A DNA stretch of 30,650 bases from CAYLYM01 sp964387645 (GCA_964387645.1 CAYLYM010000038.1:1-30650); one strand, 5' to 3'. Positions 1-8,586 are shown, counted from the stretch's first letter. Translations and numbers: made by a program. Notes: generated by a model from the letters alone, not told the origin.

Positions 1-54
1 ACGATTAAATACACTATCCAAAAGAGACAATTGAGATTTTGCTTTCCCAATCAT
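1..54 (-). CDS. Probable transposase N-terminus, cut by the left window edge
   Basis: Eighteen codons run from an ATG at 54 to the window edge and read MIGKAKSQLSLLDSVFNR. A purine-rich ribosome binding site (aggggaag) lies a few bases upstream of the ATG. The short N-terminus resembles the start of IS5/IS1182-type DDE transposases, which often open with a basic stretch followed by Leu-Asp-x-Val-Phe. That is recall from family resemblance only. The catalytic core lies outside the window, so this could be another protein. Confidence 0.4.
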   Translation of the reverse strand, partial: MIGKAKSQLSLLDSVFNR

Positions 55-211
55 TTCTCTTCCCCTATCTTGTTCTTTTTTAACAAGATAAGTAATTTCC
101 TGATATCATACAAGTTTTTGATTAAATCAAAGGTTTCATTTAGCAGGATTTAAAAAAGTTGACGGATCGGCGATTCGTCTTATCGCTTTTTAGACGGCTA
201 ACAATTTAAAT

Positions 212-1114
212 TCAGAAAATGTACTTTCGCTTAACAGTGAATTCGCCATTCTCCAAAGCCAGACGAGGAAAATTCCTCCATCTTTGAATGCTTTTTTTAA
301 TACAGCGTATGATTCGTGGATCGGTAATATTACTATTTAGAATTTTAATACTGGAAGGAATAACATATCCAAACGGGTGAATAGTAAAACTTACCAACAC
401 ATTCCCTGAAAAATTAGGATCATAACGTGAATACTTTTCAAAACAATATTGGATGTCATATTCGTTACTTTCCATGATGGCGAATGTTTCTTCTGGATCT
501 CGATTTCCGTTATCCGAAGCAATGTGCGCAGGGGGTGGAACAGGAATGTTGATGGACTTATGAATTTGGTTTACAATTTTGTCATCTTCACGAAAAGTCA
601 ACTTCCTTTCCAGGCGATAAATATCTTCCAATGGACTAATCATACCGGGAACATCTCTTACAGCAGTAGTTATGGCTTCAATAGATCCGGTTTCCGGCCG
701 AAAGAGATGGTTGAAGTAGGCTTCGGGTGAAACTTTCTTTTCGGCCATATCTTTCAAAGCCGAATGAGAAAAAGAAACTTTTTCTAAATAACTACTATTC
801 TTTTTTAAATTCTCCGAAGGTTTCTTATTCGGAGAATTTAACCAATGAAAATGAGGGTCTAATAAGCTTTTCGAAATGGTGCTGTTATTTTCTAATATCT
901 TATGTTTTTCGTTAATAAGAAATAAAACATAATCGGTTTTGATTTTTTGTGAGATTAATTGAAGCGGAAGGTTGCACGCCCATCTCATCGATTCTATTAC
1001 AATAAGAAGACAAAAAATTGCTACGGTAACAACAATCAAAAGAAAGCGCTGATTATTTCTGGTAAAGAATGGACGCCGAAAAAATATTTTTTTATAATTA
1101 TAATTATGGATCAT
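212..1114 (-). CDS. Membrane-anchored TonB-like / AgmX-PglI C-terminal domain protein
   Basis: This is a 300-residue protein with a basic N-terminus and a single membrane segment at about residues 24-41. A long, probably periplasmic, linker contains a short proline run (PVPPP, 191-195). A compact C-terminal domain spans about 212-300. That domain has the TonB/AgmX-PglI pattern: YDIQYCFEKYSR with Cys224, a strand pair around VSFTIHPFGYVIP, a second cysteine in RIIRCIKK (Cys271), and a final strand FTVKRKYIF. Family members sit in the inner membrane and couple to, or assemble, envelope machines. No ExbB/ExbD or TonB-dependent receptor lies beside it, so its partner is unknown. The start has only a weak AAGAAAAG ribosome site. 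The gene stands alone on this strand, with AT-rich DNA on both sides. Confidence 0.65.
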   Translation of the reverse strand: MIHNYNYKKIFFRRPFFTRNNQRFLLIVVTVAIFCLLIVIESMRWACNLPLQLISQKIKTDYVLFLINEKHKILENNSTISKSLLDPHFHWLNSPNKKPSENLKKNSSYLEKVSFSHSALKDMAEKKVSPEAYFNHLFRPETGSIEAITTAVRDVPGMISPLEDIYRLERKLTFREDDKIVNQIHKSINIPVPPPAHIASDNGNRDPEETFAIMESNEYDIQYCFEKYSRYDPNFSGNVLVSFTIHPFGYVIPSSIKILNSNITDPRIIRCIKKSIQRWRNFPRLALENGEFTVKRKYIF

Positions 1115-1558
1115 CTTTTCTTATCAAACTCTTTCAAAATGCAAATTACTTGTATTGTAATTGAGCATATATTTTGATTTAGGTTTCGATTTAAATTGTA
1201 ATATATATCAAAGGAACAATAAAGAAGAAAAATTTAGTGGATTTTAGTTAAGTTCTTCCTTGTTTTTATATTTTTATATTAAAAACTTATCTTAATATTA
1301 AGTTTTGAACATGTCAAGGAATAATTTTGACAAATAATCTGTTGAACAATATCACGAAAAATTTTTTAATTTGATGTACCTATAAAAATATATCGAGGGA
1401 AAAAAGAATTAGACATAATGAATATGGATCAAAGTGAGATATGAAAGTTTTAATAATTAATTAATCATGTTATTGAAATAGAAAAAAGTTCAGATTTTTC
1501 GATTGGAAAATTATGCCATTGACAATTATATTTTCTGGCAAAAAATTAGGAAATGAAA
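1115..1558. other. AT-rich intergenic region between divergent genes
   Basis: About 440 bases lie between two divergent genes and must hold both upstream regions. The composition is very AT-rich. A TTGACA hexamer occurs at 1519-1524, but no convincing -10 box follows it at the right spacing before the start at 1559. I see no RNA gene, repeat or reading frame with recognisable content. Confidence 0.5.
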
Positions 1559-2179
1559 ATGGAGAATAAACCCTATTTTATCCATCCCAGTAGTGTGATT
1601 GATCAGCCTGTAGAGATTGGAGAAGGAACTAAAATCTGGCACTTTTGCCATGTGATGAGTGGCGCCAGAATTGGTGAGAGGTGTTCTTTTGGGCAAAATG
1701 TTTTCATCGGTTCGAATGTCCGGATTGGCAATAATGTAAAAGTGCAAAATAATGTCTCTATCTATGACAATGTTTTTTTAGAGGACGATGTTTTTTGTGG
1801 GCCTTCTATGGTATTTACTAATGTAATTAATCCGCGCAGCCACATTATCCGGAAACATGAATATAGAGACACGTTGGTTAAAAAAGGTGCTTCGATAGGG
1901 GCTAACGCAACTATCGTTTGTGGAATTACTTTAGGTGAATATTGTTTTATCGGTGCCGGAGCCGTGGTAACTAAAAATGTTCCAGCCTATGCGCTGATGG
2001 TAGGAGTACCAGCTCGCCAGGTGGGATGGATGTGTCATTGTGGTATTCGATTGTCATTACCGGTTAGTGCAGATAAAGTTATGGAGGCTATTTGCGAAAA
2101 TTGTGGTTCAACCTATCAGCTTCTTCCTGAAGGAATTTTAAAGCCATTGGAAGAAAAAATGCCGCAGGATGAAAAGTGA
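1559..2179 (+). CDS. Left-handed beta-helix sugar N-acyltransferase (WlbB/WbpD-like)
   Basis: This is a hexapeptide-repeat acyltransferase of about 206 residues, probably acting on a UDP-linked amino sugar used for surface polysaccharide. Successive IGEGTKIWHFCHV, IGERCSFGQNVFIG, IGNNVKVQNNVSIY and GASIGANATIVCG segments form the left-handed helix. The order of motifs, including the segment around VFTNVINPRS, matches the family that N-acetylates UDP-2,3-diamino glucuronate derivatives. After VPARQVGWM there is a tail with CHCG and, about 30 residues later, CENCG, a probable zinc ribbon. An ATG at 1553 also opens this frame, but the AGGAAA ribosome site fits the ATG at 1559 better. The stop overlaps the GTG start of the next gene. 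No other polysaccharide genes are nearby, so the exact substrate is uncertain. Confidence 0.8.
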   Translation: MENKPYFIHPSSVIDQPVEIGEGTKIWHFCHVMSGARIGERCSFGQNVFIGSNVRIGNNVKVQNNVSIYDNVFLEDDVFCGPSMVFTNVINPRSHIIRKHEYRDTLVKKGASIGANATIVCGITLGEYCFIGAGAVVTKNVPAYALMVGVPARQVGWMCHCGIRLSLPVSADKVMEAICENCGSTYQLLPEGILKPLEEKMPQDEK

Positions 2180-3015
2180 AGTGGAAAACTACCTTGCTGT
2201 CAGCTTTTCAAATTGCCAGGCCGGTCAATGTGCTTATAGGCATGCTATCTATTTTTATTGCCGCTGTCATTAGTGGTACGATTCAACCTTATTTCAAGGT
2301 ATTATTGGCTGTCTTGTCAGGAGGGATCATCACTGCAGCGGCCAATACTGTAAACGACTATTATGATCTGGAAATAGATAAAATTAATAAACCCAACCGG
2401 CCGTTACCCGCTGGCAAATTATCTCGGAAAGCTGCTTTCTGGTTATGGTTGTGCGAATTCATAACCGGCATTGTTTTGTCCGGCTTTATTAATACATTGG
2501 CTTTTTTTATTGCTACAGTCTTTTCTGTCATTCTCTTTTTCTATTCCTTCATATTAAAACGGCTCCCTCTATGGGGAAATTTTGCAGTGAGTCTTTCCTC
2601 AGCCATGGCTTTTGTTTACGGTGGTGTCGCGGTAAACCGAGTTCGGCAAACCTTAATTCCAGCGGGTTTTGCATTTTTCTATCATTTTGGACGGGAAATT
2701 ATTAAAGATATGCAAGACCTGGAGGGAGATGCCCATGGTAATGCGAAAACCTTCCCTCTTCTTTTCGGAAAAAAAGCGGCGATCAGGTTAGTAACTCTCA
2801 TTTTTATTTTACTTATCCTGTTGACCATTTTGCCTTATGTGATTCATTGGTATGGTGGATATTATTTTCTGGTGATTGTTATTGGCGTTTACCCTGTTTT
2901 GATTTATGCGTTAATTAGCATTCGACTTGATCAGGGGGTCCGCAATTTGGGACTGGTGAGTAATGTTTTGAAGGCAGATATGCTTATTGGACTTTTGGCA
3001 ATTTATTTAGGGTAA
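2176..3015 (+). CDS. UbiA-family prenyltransferase (digeranylgeranylglyceryl phosphate synthase-like)
   Basis: This is a 279-residue multi-pass membrane protein with about eight hydrophobic segments. It transfers a polyprenyl chain to an acceptor. The first Mg-diphosphate motif is NDYYDLEID (Asn60, Asp61, Asp64, Asp68). The second is KDMQDLEGD (Asp178, Asp181, Asp185). The context HFGREIIKDMQDLEGD is the form typical of archaeal digeranylgeranylglyceryl phosphate synthases. It differs from menaquinone (MenA) or heme (CtaB) enzymes. Translation is probably coupled to the upstream acyltransferase through a GTGA overlap; the GTG start has CAGGAT eight bases upstream. Archaeal-type lipid genes have been described in FCB-group bacteria, so the assignment is plausible. 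A quinone or other lipid prenyltransferase remains possible. Confidence 0.75.
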   Translation: MKWKTTLLSAFQIARPVNVLIGMLSIFIAAVISGTIQPYFKVLLAVLSGGIITAAANTVNDYYDLEIDKINKPNRPLPAGKLSRKAAFWLWLCEFITGIVLSGFINTLAFFIATVFSVILFFYSFILKRLPLWGNFAVSLSSAMAFVYGGVAVNRVRQTLIPAGFAFFYHFGREIIKDMQDLEGDAHGNAKTFPLLFGKKAAIRLVTLIFILLILLTILPYVIHWYGGYYFLVIVIGVYPVLIYALISIRLDQGVRNLGLVSNVLKADMLIGLLAIYLG

Positions 3016-3073
3016 ATTTTAAATCTTAGTTTTATATTGTTCTATTAAGAAGAAAAAACATCACGGTTAAAAG

Positions 3074-3670
3074 ATGAAGTTCATTTCACTTTTATGTGAA
3101 CTTGAAAATAAAAAGGTGATCCTTGCGACCCAATCTCCGAGGAGAATTGAATTGCTACGCTCGGTTGGGTTAGATTTTGAAATTTTTCCTCCACAGGTGG
3201 ATGAAAATTATCGACCGGGAATGTCTCCTGTGGAATATGTCAGGCACAATGCCAGCGAAAAGGCCCACTGGGTAGCAGATCGAGTAAGGTATGATTTGAT
3301 TATTTCGGCGGATACAGTCGTTACATTAAATGGTAAAATCTATGAGAAACCTGATGATTCGGACGAAGCCCGTCAAATGTTGCAGGAACTTAGTGGAAAA
3401 ACTCATCACGTGATTACAGGTTTTTGTCTATTGTCAAATGATCAGATAATAATAGATCATGAACAAACTCATGTAACTTTCTATCACCTTACAGATTCAG
3501 AGATTGAAATGTATCTTCAGTCAGACGAACCCTTTGATAAAGCCGGGGCTTATGGGATCCAGGGGTTTGCTTCTCTGTTTATTAAAAAAATCGAAGGGTG
3601 TTACTTTAACGTGGTGGGATTCCCTCTAGGTAAGTTTTACCAACATCTTAAAAAATTACAACTTGAATAA
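3074..3670 (+). CDS. maf: Maf/HAM1-type nucleoside triphosphate pyrophosphatase
   Basis: This is a 198-residue cytoplasmic enzyme that hydrolyses non-canonical or modified nucleoside triphosphates to the monophosphate and pyrophosphate. Family members have been linked to division arrest and nucleotide-pool cleaning. The hallmark ATQSPRRIELL phosphate-binding motif is present near the N-terminus. It is followed by VEYVRHNASEKA, the SADTVV strand with its catalytic acidic residue, KPDDSDEARQML, GKTHHVITG and the late DKAGAYGIQG motif. Length is normal for the family. It lies 58 bases after the prenyltransferase on the same strand and may be co-transcribed. The ribosome site is weak. Confidence 0.9.
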   Translation: MKFISLLCELENKKVILATQSPRRIELLRSVGLDFEIFPPQVDENYRPGMSPVEYVRHNASEKAHWVADRVRYDLIISADTVVTLNGKIYEKPDDSDEARQMLQELSGKTHHVITGFCLLSNDQIIIDHEQTHVTFYHLTDSEIEMYLQSDEPFDKAGAYGIQGFASLFIKKIEGCYFNVVGFPLGKFYQHLKKLQLE

Positions 3671-4302
3671 TCCTGTCTATTTTTCATCTTTTTTATTTAA
3701 AATCTCTTCGCTTGACATTCTTTATTATAGAAGGTTTCTTCTTTGTAAGAAATTAATTCAGTTTGGATTTAATCGGTTTACAATTAGGGAAGATAAAAAA
3801 ATGTCAACTCCCAATTAGTCAATAAATGAGTCATTGAAGCGAATTGATGAAAAGTAAATTGAATTGATAAAATTGATTATCTATATTTTTGTAATTATTT
3901 ACCGCAGAGTTCGCGGAGAACGTAGAGATAAAATAATATAAATTAATTAAGACAATATTTTATAATAATTAAGTCAAGATCATTTTAAATTATATTGTAA
4001 CATGATATTTGTTTAATTTTAAATAAAAACAACTCTGTGCCCTCTGGGTTTATCCCAAGAAGGGATAACTATGTGATGAATAGATTGGGATTTAAAGAAT
4101 TATTTAAAAAAGAGTATATAGGGATGTTTTTTTACTTTGTAAAAAATGAAGATTTAATTAAGATTGTTTCTTGCCTTTTAATGTTTTTTGTTTTGAATTT
4201 TATTACTGACTATTGATTTATAATTTTGCAACATGGGTGGAAATTATATAAATATTAAATTTGTATTGGAATATTTTAAAGAATGAAAGGTTGTTGAGTA
4301 TT
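3671..4302. other. AT-rich intergenic region carrying an inverted-repeat element
   Basis: About 630 bases lie between maf and aroB with no recognisable reading frame. The central part carries the two arms of an interspersed repeat (3901-3928 and 4031-4049) and a short perfect palindrome at 4050-4068, listed separately. The upstream region of aroB contains a TATAAT at about 4219, but no well-placed -35 partner. Confidence 0.6.
3901..4068. repeat. Interspersed element with inverted CAGAG-rich ends and a terminal hairpin
   Basis: The left end, accgcagagttcgcggag at 3901-3918, continues with aacgtagag. An imperfect inverted counterpart, aactctgtgccctctgggt, lies at 4031-4049. The right end is followed by a perfect 7-base inverted repeat TTATCCC-aagaa-GGGATAA at 4050-4068. 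Both ends stand out by GC content from the very AT-rich filler between them. The layout resembles widely dispersed CGCAGAG-type repeats that I recall from environmental bacterial genomes. No transposase lies inside. Confidence 0.5.
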
Positions 4303-5388
4303 ATGAAGAAGCAGCTCTTGCATCTTAACACAAGGCAATTGGAAATTCCTCATTTCATCGGTGTGGATTTATTAGGTGAATTAGGGACCTTTTTAAATAG
4401 TATGTTCCCAAAACATGCTGTTTATGTGATTTCCGACAGTAATGTTTTTCGGCTTTATAGTGAAATAACCACGAAAATACTATCGAGTCATAAATGTTTT
4501 AGAGAAATCTTATTCTTTCCTGCTGGTGAGGAAAGTAAATCACGTGAACAGAAGGCTTTGCTAGAAGACATACTCCTCGAGCGGAAAGCAGGTCGAGATA
4601 CTGTTTTAGTTGCTATGGGCGGAGGGGTTACCGGAGATCTGGTCGGGTATCTTGCAGCTACACTTCACCGTGGAGTACCGCTAATTCATGTGCCAACCAG
4701 TTTATTAGCTATGGTCGACAGTAGTATTGGTGGAAAAGTGGGAATTAATCACCCGGCTGGCAAGAACCTGATTGGTGCTTTTTATCAACCACAGGCGGTT
4801 TTTACTGATATTTCATTCTTGAATACACTTCCTGATGAAGAATTTAAAAATGGAATGGCTGAAGTGATTAAATATGCTGTGATTCTTGATGATGAATTAT
4901 GGGATTGGCTGGAGCAAGAAGCAGAAGTGGTTTTGAGAAAAGACCTTCTCGTTTTAGAAAGAATTATTGATCGTTGCGTTCATCTAAAAATTCAGGTTGT
5001 TGAGGAGGATGAGAAAGAATCGAATTATCGGAGTATTTTGAATTTTGGACATACATTAGGTCATGCAATAGAGAAATTGAGCCGTTTTCAGATAAAACAT
5101 GGTTTTGCCGTTGCTAAAGGGATGGAATTAGCTGCCAAAATTTCACAAAAATATTTAGGTTATCCGGAAGAACGTGTTGAACGTCTTTTACACTTAATAA
5201 AAAAATATGATTTAGACCGGGTGGATTTAAAAAACTACCCAACTGATGCTTTATGGGACGCCATGATTTCTGATAAAAAAGCTAGAGAGCAACAGCCAAG
5301 ATTTACTCTCATGGAGCAACCAGGAAAGCCCAGGTTATTTTATCCATTGTCAAAAAAGGAATTAGAAAATGTCCTCCAATCGGAATAA
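4303..5388 (+). CDS. aroB: 3-dehydroquinate synthase
   Basis: This enzyme converts 3-deoxy-D-arabino-heptulosonate 7-phosphate to 3-dehydroquinate, the second step of the shikimate pathway. It uses NAD and a divalent metal in the cytoplasm. The NAD-binding core AMGGGVTGDLVGYLAAT is intact. It is followed by HVPTSLLAMVDSSIGGKVGIN, NLIGAFYQP, the metal-site region NGMAEVIKYAVI, and FGHTLGHAIE with metal-ligand histidines. An upstream in-frame TTG at 4261 opens the frame. The ATG at 4303 gives 361 residues, the usual family length, and has a loose AAAGG 12 bases upstream. The 3' end overlaps the start of the AroD-AroE fusion by 20 bases, indicating an operon. Confidence 0.93.
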   Translation: MKKQLLHLNTRQLEIPHFIGVDLLGELGTFLNSMFPKHAVYVISDSNVFRLYSEITTKILSSHKCFREILFFPAGEESKSREQKALLEDILLERKAGRDTVLVAMGGGVTGDLVGYLAATLHRGVPLIHVPTSLLAMVDSSIGGKVGINHPAGKNLIGAFYQPQAVFTDISFLNTLPDEEFKNGMAEVIKYAVILDDELWDWLEQEAEVVLRKDLLVLERIIDRCVHLKIQVVEEDEKESNYRSILNFGHTLGHAIEKLSRFQIKHGFAVAKGMELAAKISQKYLGYPEERVERLLHLIKKYDLDRVDLKNYPTDALWDAMISDKKAREQQPRFTLMEQPGKPRLFYPLSKKELENVLQSE

Positions 5389-6886
5389 ATTGTGTGTCAG
5401 TTTGATTCCTGAATCGATGAACCAATTGTACTCATGGCTCGATCAGATAGGTGAGGCCGATTTGGTTGAGCTGCGTTTGGATCATTTCCAGCATTGCCCG
5501 ATTCATGAGATAAAAGAAAAAGTTGCATTACCTGTTATCTTTACAATTCGACTGCCTGAAGAGGGTGGTTATTGGAAGGGTAGTGAACAAGAGCGGGTAA
5601 ATAATTTTCAAAAAGCCATCAATGCAGGGGTGGAGTTTATTGATATTGAATGGAAAGCTGCTCAGAAGACTTTACCAGCCCTGCGATTTAATGAGACTAC
5701 TCGGTTGATATTATCTTTTCACACTGCGGAAAATGATCTGGAAATCTTGAAACGCCAATTGCATGAGATGGTGAAATTGCCTGCCGATGTTTACAAACTA
5801 ATATTCACCGCTCACGAATTTGATGACAATTTGACTGCTTATCTGCTGTGGCAAGAAGCTCAAAAACTCGGTATCAAATATGTTATCCATGCCATGGGAG
5901 AGCACGGAACTTTATCCCGGTTATGGGGCGCTATTTTTGGCAATGAGTGGACTTATGTGTCATTGGATGGCGCAGCAGAAACAGCAACTGGTCAGATTTC
6001 ATTAGGTGCAGCCCGGAAAGAATATTTTTTACCCGAAAAAACGCCACAGACAAGGTTGGTTGGACTATTAGGTTATCCCATCGCCCAGAGCAGTGGTTGG
6101 CGTTTGCATAACCGTCTGTTACACAAAAAGAAAACAGACGTGGGAAATTCTGCGAATCGAATTAAAGATTTTTTGTACACCAATTTTCCCGTAAAAGATT
6201 TCGAATCCTTCTGGCCAAAATGGAAGGATTTGTTATATGGACTGAGTGTCACCATTCCGCACAAGGAAACAGTGGTTTCTTATCTCACTTCACTATCCCC
6301 GGAAGTTCAAGTGTCCGGCGTATGTAACACTATTTTCCGGCGAGATGGAGTATGGTGGGGAATTAACGCTGATCTTCTGGCCATTAAGGAATTATTAAAG
6401 CCTTATGCAGAAGGGTGTATTCAAAGCGCTCTCATCATAGGAACAGGTGCAACCGCCCGTAGTGCTATTGCTGCGCTTCTGCAATTGGGTATTTCCCCTG
6501 AAAAAATATTTGTGTCAGGCCGCAATACCAAAAAAGGTGAATTCCTGCAAAATTATTTCAATATTGGGTTTGTTCCACAGCAACAGTTGTTTTCTTACTC
6601 AGTGGATTGTATCATACAAACCACACCTGTCGGAATGTTTCCGAATGTGGAGGAGGTTCCACCTGGAACGGATCTATTTCATGAAGGTATGGTGGTTCTG
6701 GATGTGATTTATAATCCAGAATATACTCAATTCTTGAAAATAGCTAAAGATAAGGGCTGTCATGTGATTTCGGGGCGGGAAATGTTTTTACGTCAGGCAG
6801 CCTATCAATTCGAAATTTACAGCGGAGTTCGGGCTTCCGTGGAAGAAATTAGAAGCATATGGGAAGAGATTCATTTAAATTTTTAA
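5369..6886 (+). CDS. aroDE: Bifunctional type I 3-dehydroquinate dehydratase / shikimate dehydrogenase fusion
   Basis: This 505-residue fusion covers pathway steps three and four. Residues 1-220 form a type I dehydroquinase. It has VELRLDHF (Glu34, Arg36), FTIR (Arg61), the catalytic-type His118 in LSFHTAEND, the Schiff-base Lys143 in DVYKLIFTA, and the closing ATGQISLG loop. Residues about 228-505 form shikimate dehydrogenase, with catalytic Lys299 in LSVTIPHKE, Asp335 in GINADLL, the nucleotide loop IIGTGATARSAIAAL and TTPVGMFPN. The shikimate-binding motif is unusual. The common HSxSP is QSSGW here (240-244), so the second serine and the proline are lost, and a short insertion follows at about 252-287. 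An AAGGAA ribosome site sits inside the end of aroB. A plant-like AroD-AroE order is uncommon in bacteria. Confidence 0.9.
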   Translation: MSSNRNKLCVSLIPESMNQLYSWLDQIGEADLVELRLDHFQHCPIHEIKEKVALPVIFTIRLPEEGGYWKGSEQERVNNFQKAINAGVEFIDIEWKAAQKTLPALRFNETTRLILSFHTAENDLEILKRQLHEMVKLPADVYKLIFTAHEFDDNLTAYLLWQEAQKLGIKYVIHAMGEHGTLSRLWGAIFGNEWTYVSLDGAAETATGQISLGAARKEYFLPEKTPQTRLVGLLGYPIAQSSGWRLHNRLLHKKKTDVGNSANRIKDFLYTNFPVKDFESFWPKWKDLLYGLSVTIPHKETVVSYLTSLSPEVQVSGVCNTIFRRDGVWWGINADLLAIKELLKPYAEGCIQSALIIGTGATARSAIAALLQLGISPEKIFVSGRNTKKGEFLQNYFNIGFVPQQQLFSYSVDCIIQTTPVGMFPNVEEVPPGTDLFHEGMVVLDVIYNPEYTQFLKIAKDKGCHVISGREMFLRQAAYQFEIYSGVRASVEEIRSIWEEIHLNF

Positions 6887-6964
6887 ATGAAAGAAAAATC
6901 TAACTTTATGAAATAAAACCAAAGATCTTAATAAGAAATCGGTAAATGAAAAGAGTAAGGGGAT

Positions 6965-7495
6965 ATGCCTAACTCTATCCAGATAAAAAAGGTGGTCTTT
7001 ATTGGCTATCGTGGAGTGGGTAAGACAACGGTAAGTAAAGATCTGGCTGATAAGCTGAAATGGCCATATGTTTCAAGTGATGAAAAGATTGAAGAAAAAT
7101 GTGGTATGACTATCCGGGAATTTGTTGCTTCTTCTGGATGGCAAGAATTTAGAAAGCTGGAGAAAAGTGTGATTGAGGAGTTGAGCAATTTGAATCATGT
7201 GGTGATTGATTGTGGCGGGGGTGTGGTTGAAGATGCCCAAAATATGGAACGATTGAGCAAAAATGCCCTTATTGTCTGGGTCGATTCAGATATGGAAGAT
7301 ATTTATAAACGTCTTTCAAAAGCAATGGACAGGCCACGCCTGGAAAATCCCGATCTTAAAAAGGACGTTGATATTACCTACCAGAAACGCCTTCCTTTGT
7401 ACAGAAAATATAGTCATATCTATCTAAACACCAGCCAGTTAACCATTGATGAATGTTCTCGGGTGATTTTAAATGCTTTAAAAAATATGTCTTAA
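6965..7495 (+). CDS. aroK: Shikimate kinase
   Basis: This 176-residue P-loop kinase phosphorylates shikimate to shikimate 3-phosphate. The Walker A loop is GYRGVGKTT (14-22). Substrate-contact residues fall at the expected places: Asp39 in SSDEKIEE, Arg63 in EFRKLE and the triple glycine at 84-86 in CGGGVVED. The lid arginine region is DRPRLEN, and the C-terminal arginine segment is YQKRLPLYRK. The start has an AAGGGG box immediately upstream. It lies 78 bases after the AroD-AroE gene and completes a run of aroB, aroDE and aroK. aroA and aroC are not in the window. Confidence 0.92.
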   Translation: MPNSIQIKKVVFIGYRGVGKTTVSKDLADKLKWPYVSSDEKIEEKCGMTIREFVASSGWQEFRKLEKSVIEELSNLNHVVIDCGGGVVEDAQNMERLSKNALIVWVDSDMEDIYKRLSKAMDRPRLENPDLKKDVDITYQKRLPLYRKYSHIYLNTSQLTIDECSRVILNALKNMS

Positions 7496-7724
7496 CAGGT
7501 GATTTCAAATAGCTTGGAGAGACCTATACTCCAAATAATATGGAAAATTAAAAAGAAAGAAAATTGCAAAGCCTGTTAAGTGCTGGAACTATCAGTTCGA
7601 CTGAAGCACAACAGTTCTCGTAAATTCGTATTTCAATTTTGCTCGTATCTTTTTCTTAATTAAACTAATACATTATTAATTTATTGTTAACTTGTATTAT
7701 ACGTCTAAGATTTTAGGATCAAAA

Positions 7725-8586
7725 ATGGAATATAGAGTAGGAAATTTTATCATTTTTGACATGGAAGTTTTGCATCATGCTTTGGAGATTACCGCGGCTG
7801 TTTTTGTGATGATGATTATCATCGATTGGGTTGATGTGCAGACTCAAGGAAGGCTGAAAAATTGGGTGATTGGAAATAAATTGCGTCAATATATTCTCAG
7901 CAGTTTTCTTGGGGTTACACCTGGATGCATGGGATCATATATGAATGTTTCCCTTTACATGCATGGCTTTTTTACCATTGGAGCCATCGTTGGTGGAATG
8001 ATTGCCACTACTGGTGAGGCTTCTCTGGTGATGTTTGCCCGTTTTCCAGCGGTAGCTATTATGTTGCATTTTGTTTTACTCATCCTGGAGTATCTGTTTT
8101 GGTTTTTTGACCGATTACATTGTAAAAAATTTTAATATTAAGCCTTGTGTTGAATGTGATTTATAAGTTTTTCATCCCAATGAAAGATCTTTAAAACATT
8201 ATCTCAAAGAACATATCTGGTCGCATTTAATTAAAAAACACATCTGGCGCATTTTTATCTGGACATTTCTGGCGCTTTGGATCGTACACATCGGTATGGA
8301 AAATTTTCATTTGGAAGAAGTCGCGAAATCGTATCCCCACATCATGTTGTTTACGGCAGCTCTTTTCGGTTTCATCCCGGATGTAGGTCCACAACTGATT
8401 TTCGTTTTTATGTTTGCTAATGGCTTAATTCCTTTTAGTATTCTGCTTACTTTCTCCATGGTACAGGATGGTCATGGTATTTTACCCCTTTTATCTTATT
8501 CAATTAGAGATTCTTTAATAATTAAAATCTTCAATGTGGCTTATGGATTAATAACGGGTTTCGTCCTTCTCTCAATAGGAATCTAA
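7725..8586 (+). pseudogene. Putative manganese transporter (PF11449/ArsP_2-like), broken by a frameshift and a stop
   Basis: The N-terminal half runs from an ATG at 7725 (AGGA ribosome site; a TTG at 7692 is also in frame) to a stop at 8133-8135. It carries membrane segments and the motif LGVTPGCMGSY. The C-terminal half lies in the next frame and carries FGFIPDVGPQLIFV and MVQDGHGILPLL. Both halves match one multi-pass family annotated as a putative manganese or arsenic-type exporter. The coding sense continues across the break: CKKF in the first frame joins NIKPCVECDL in the second at the A6T4 tract near 8125-8134. A TAA at 8164-8166 then interrupts, followed by HPNERSLKHYLKEHIW. At least one indel and one nonsense change are needed, so the gene is probably dead. 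Programmed frameshifting would not bypass the TAA. Confidence 0.75.

Noticed and set aside
449..915. Plus-strand reading frames opposite the AgmX-like gene
   Set aside because: They are antisense shadows of a gene with coherent domain structure.
1519..1547. TTGACA-based promoter for the acyltransferase
   Set aside because: The position 17 bases on reads AAAATT and lies too close to the start codon to be a believable -10 box.
7514..7534. TTGGAG/CTCCAA hairpin after aroK as a terminator
   Set aside because: The six-base stem has no T run and a nine-base loop, too weak to call.
8164..8166. Selenocysteine readthrough as an explanation of the stop in the transporter
   Set aside because: The codon is TAA, not TGA, and a frameshift is needed as well.
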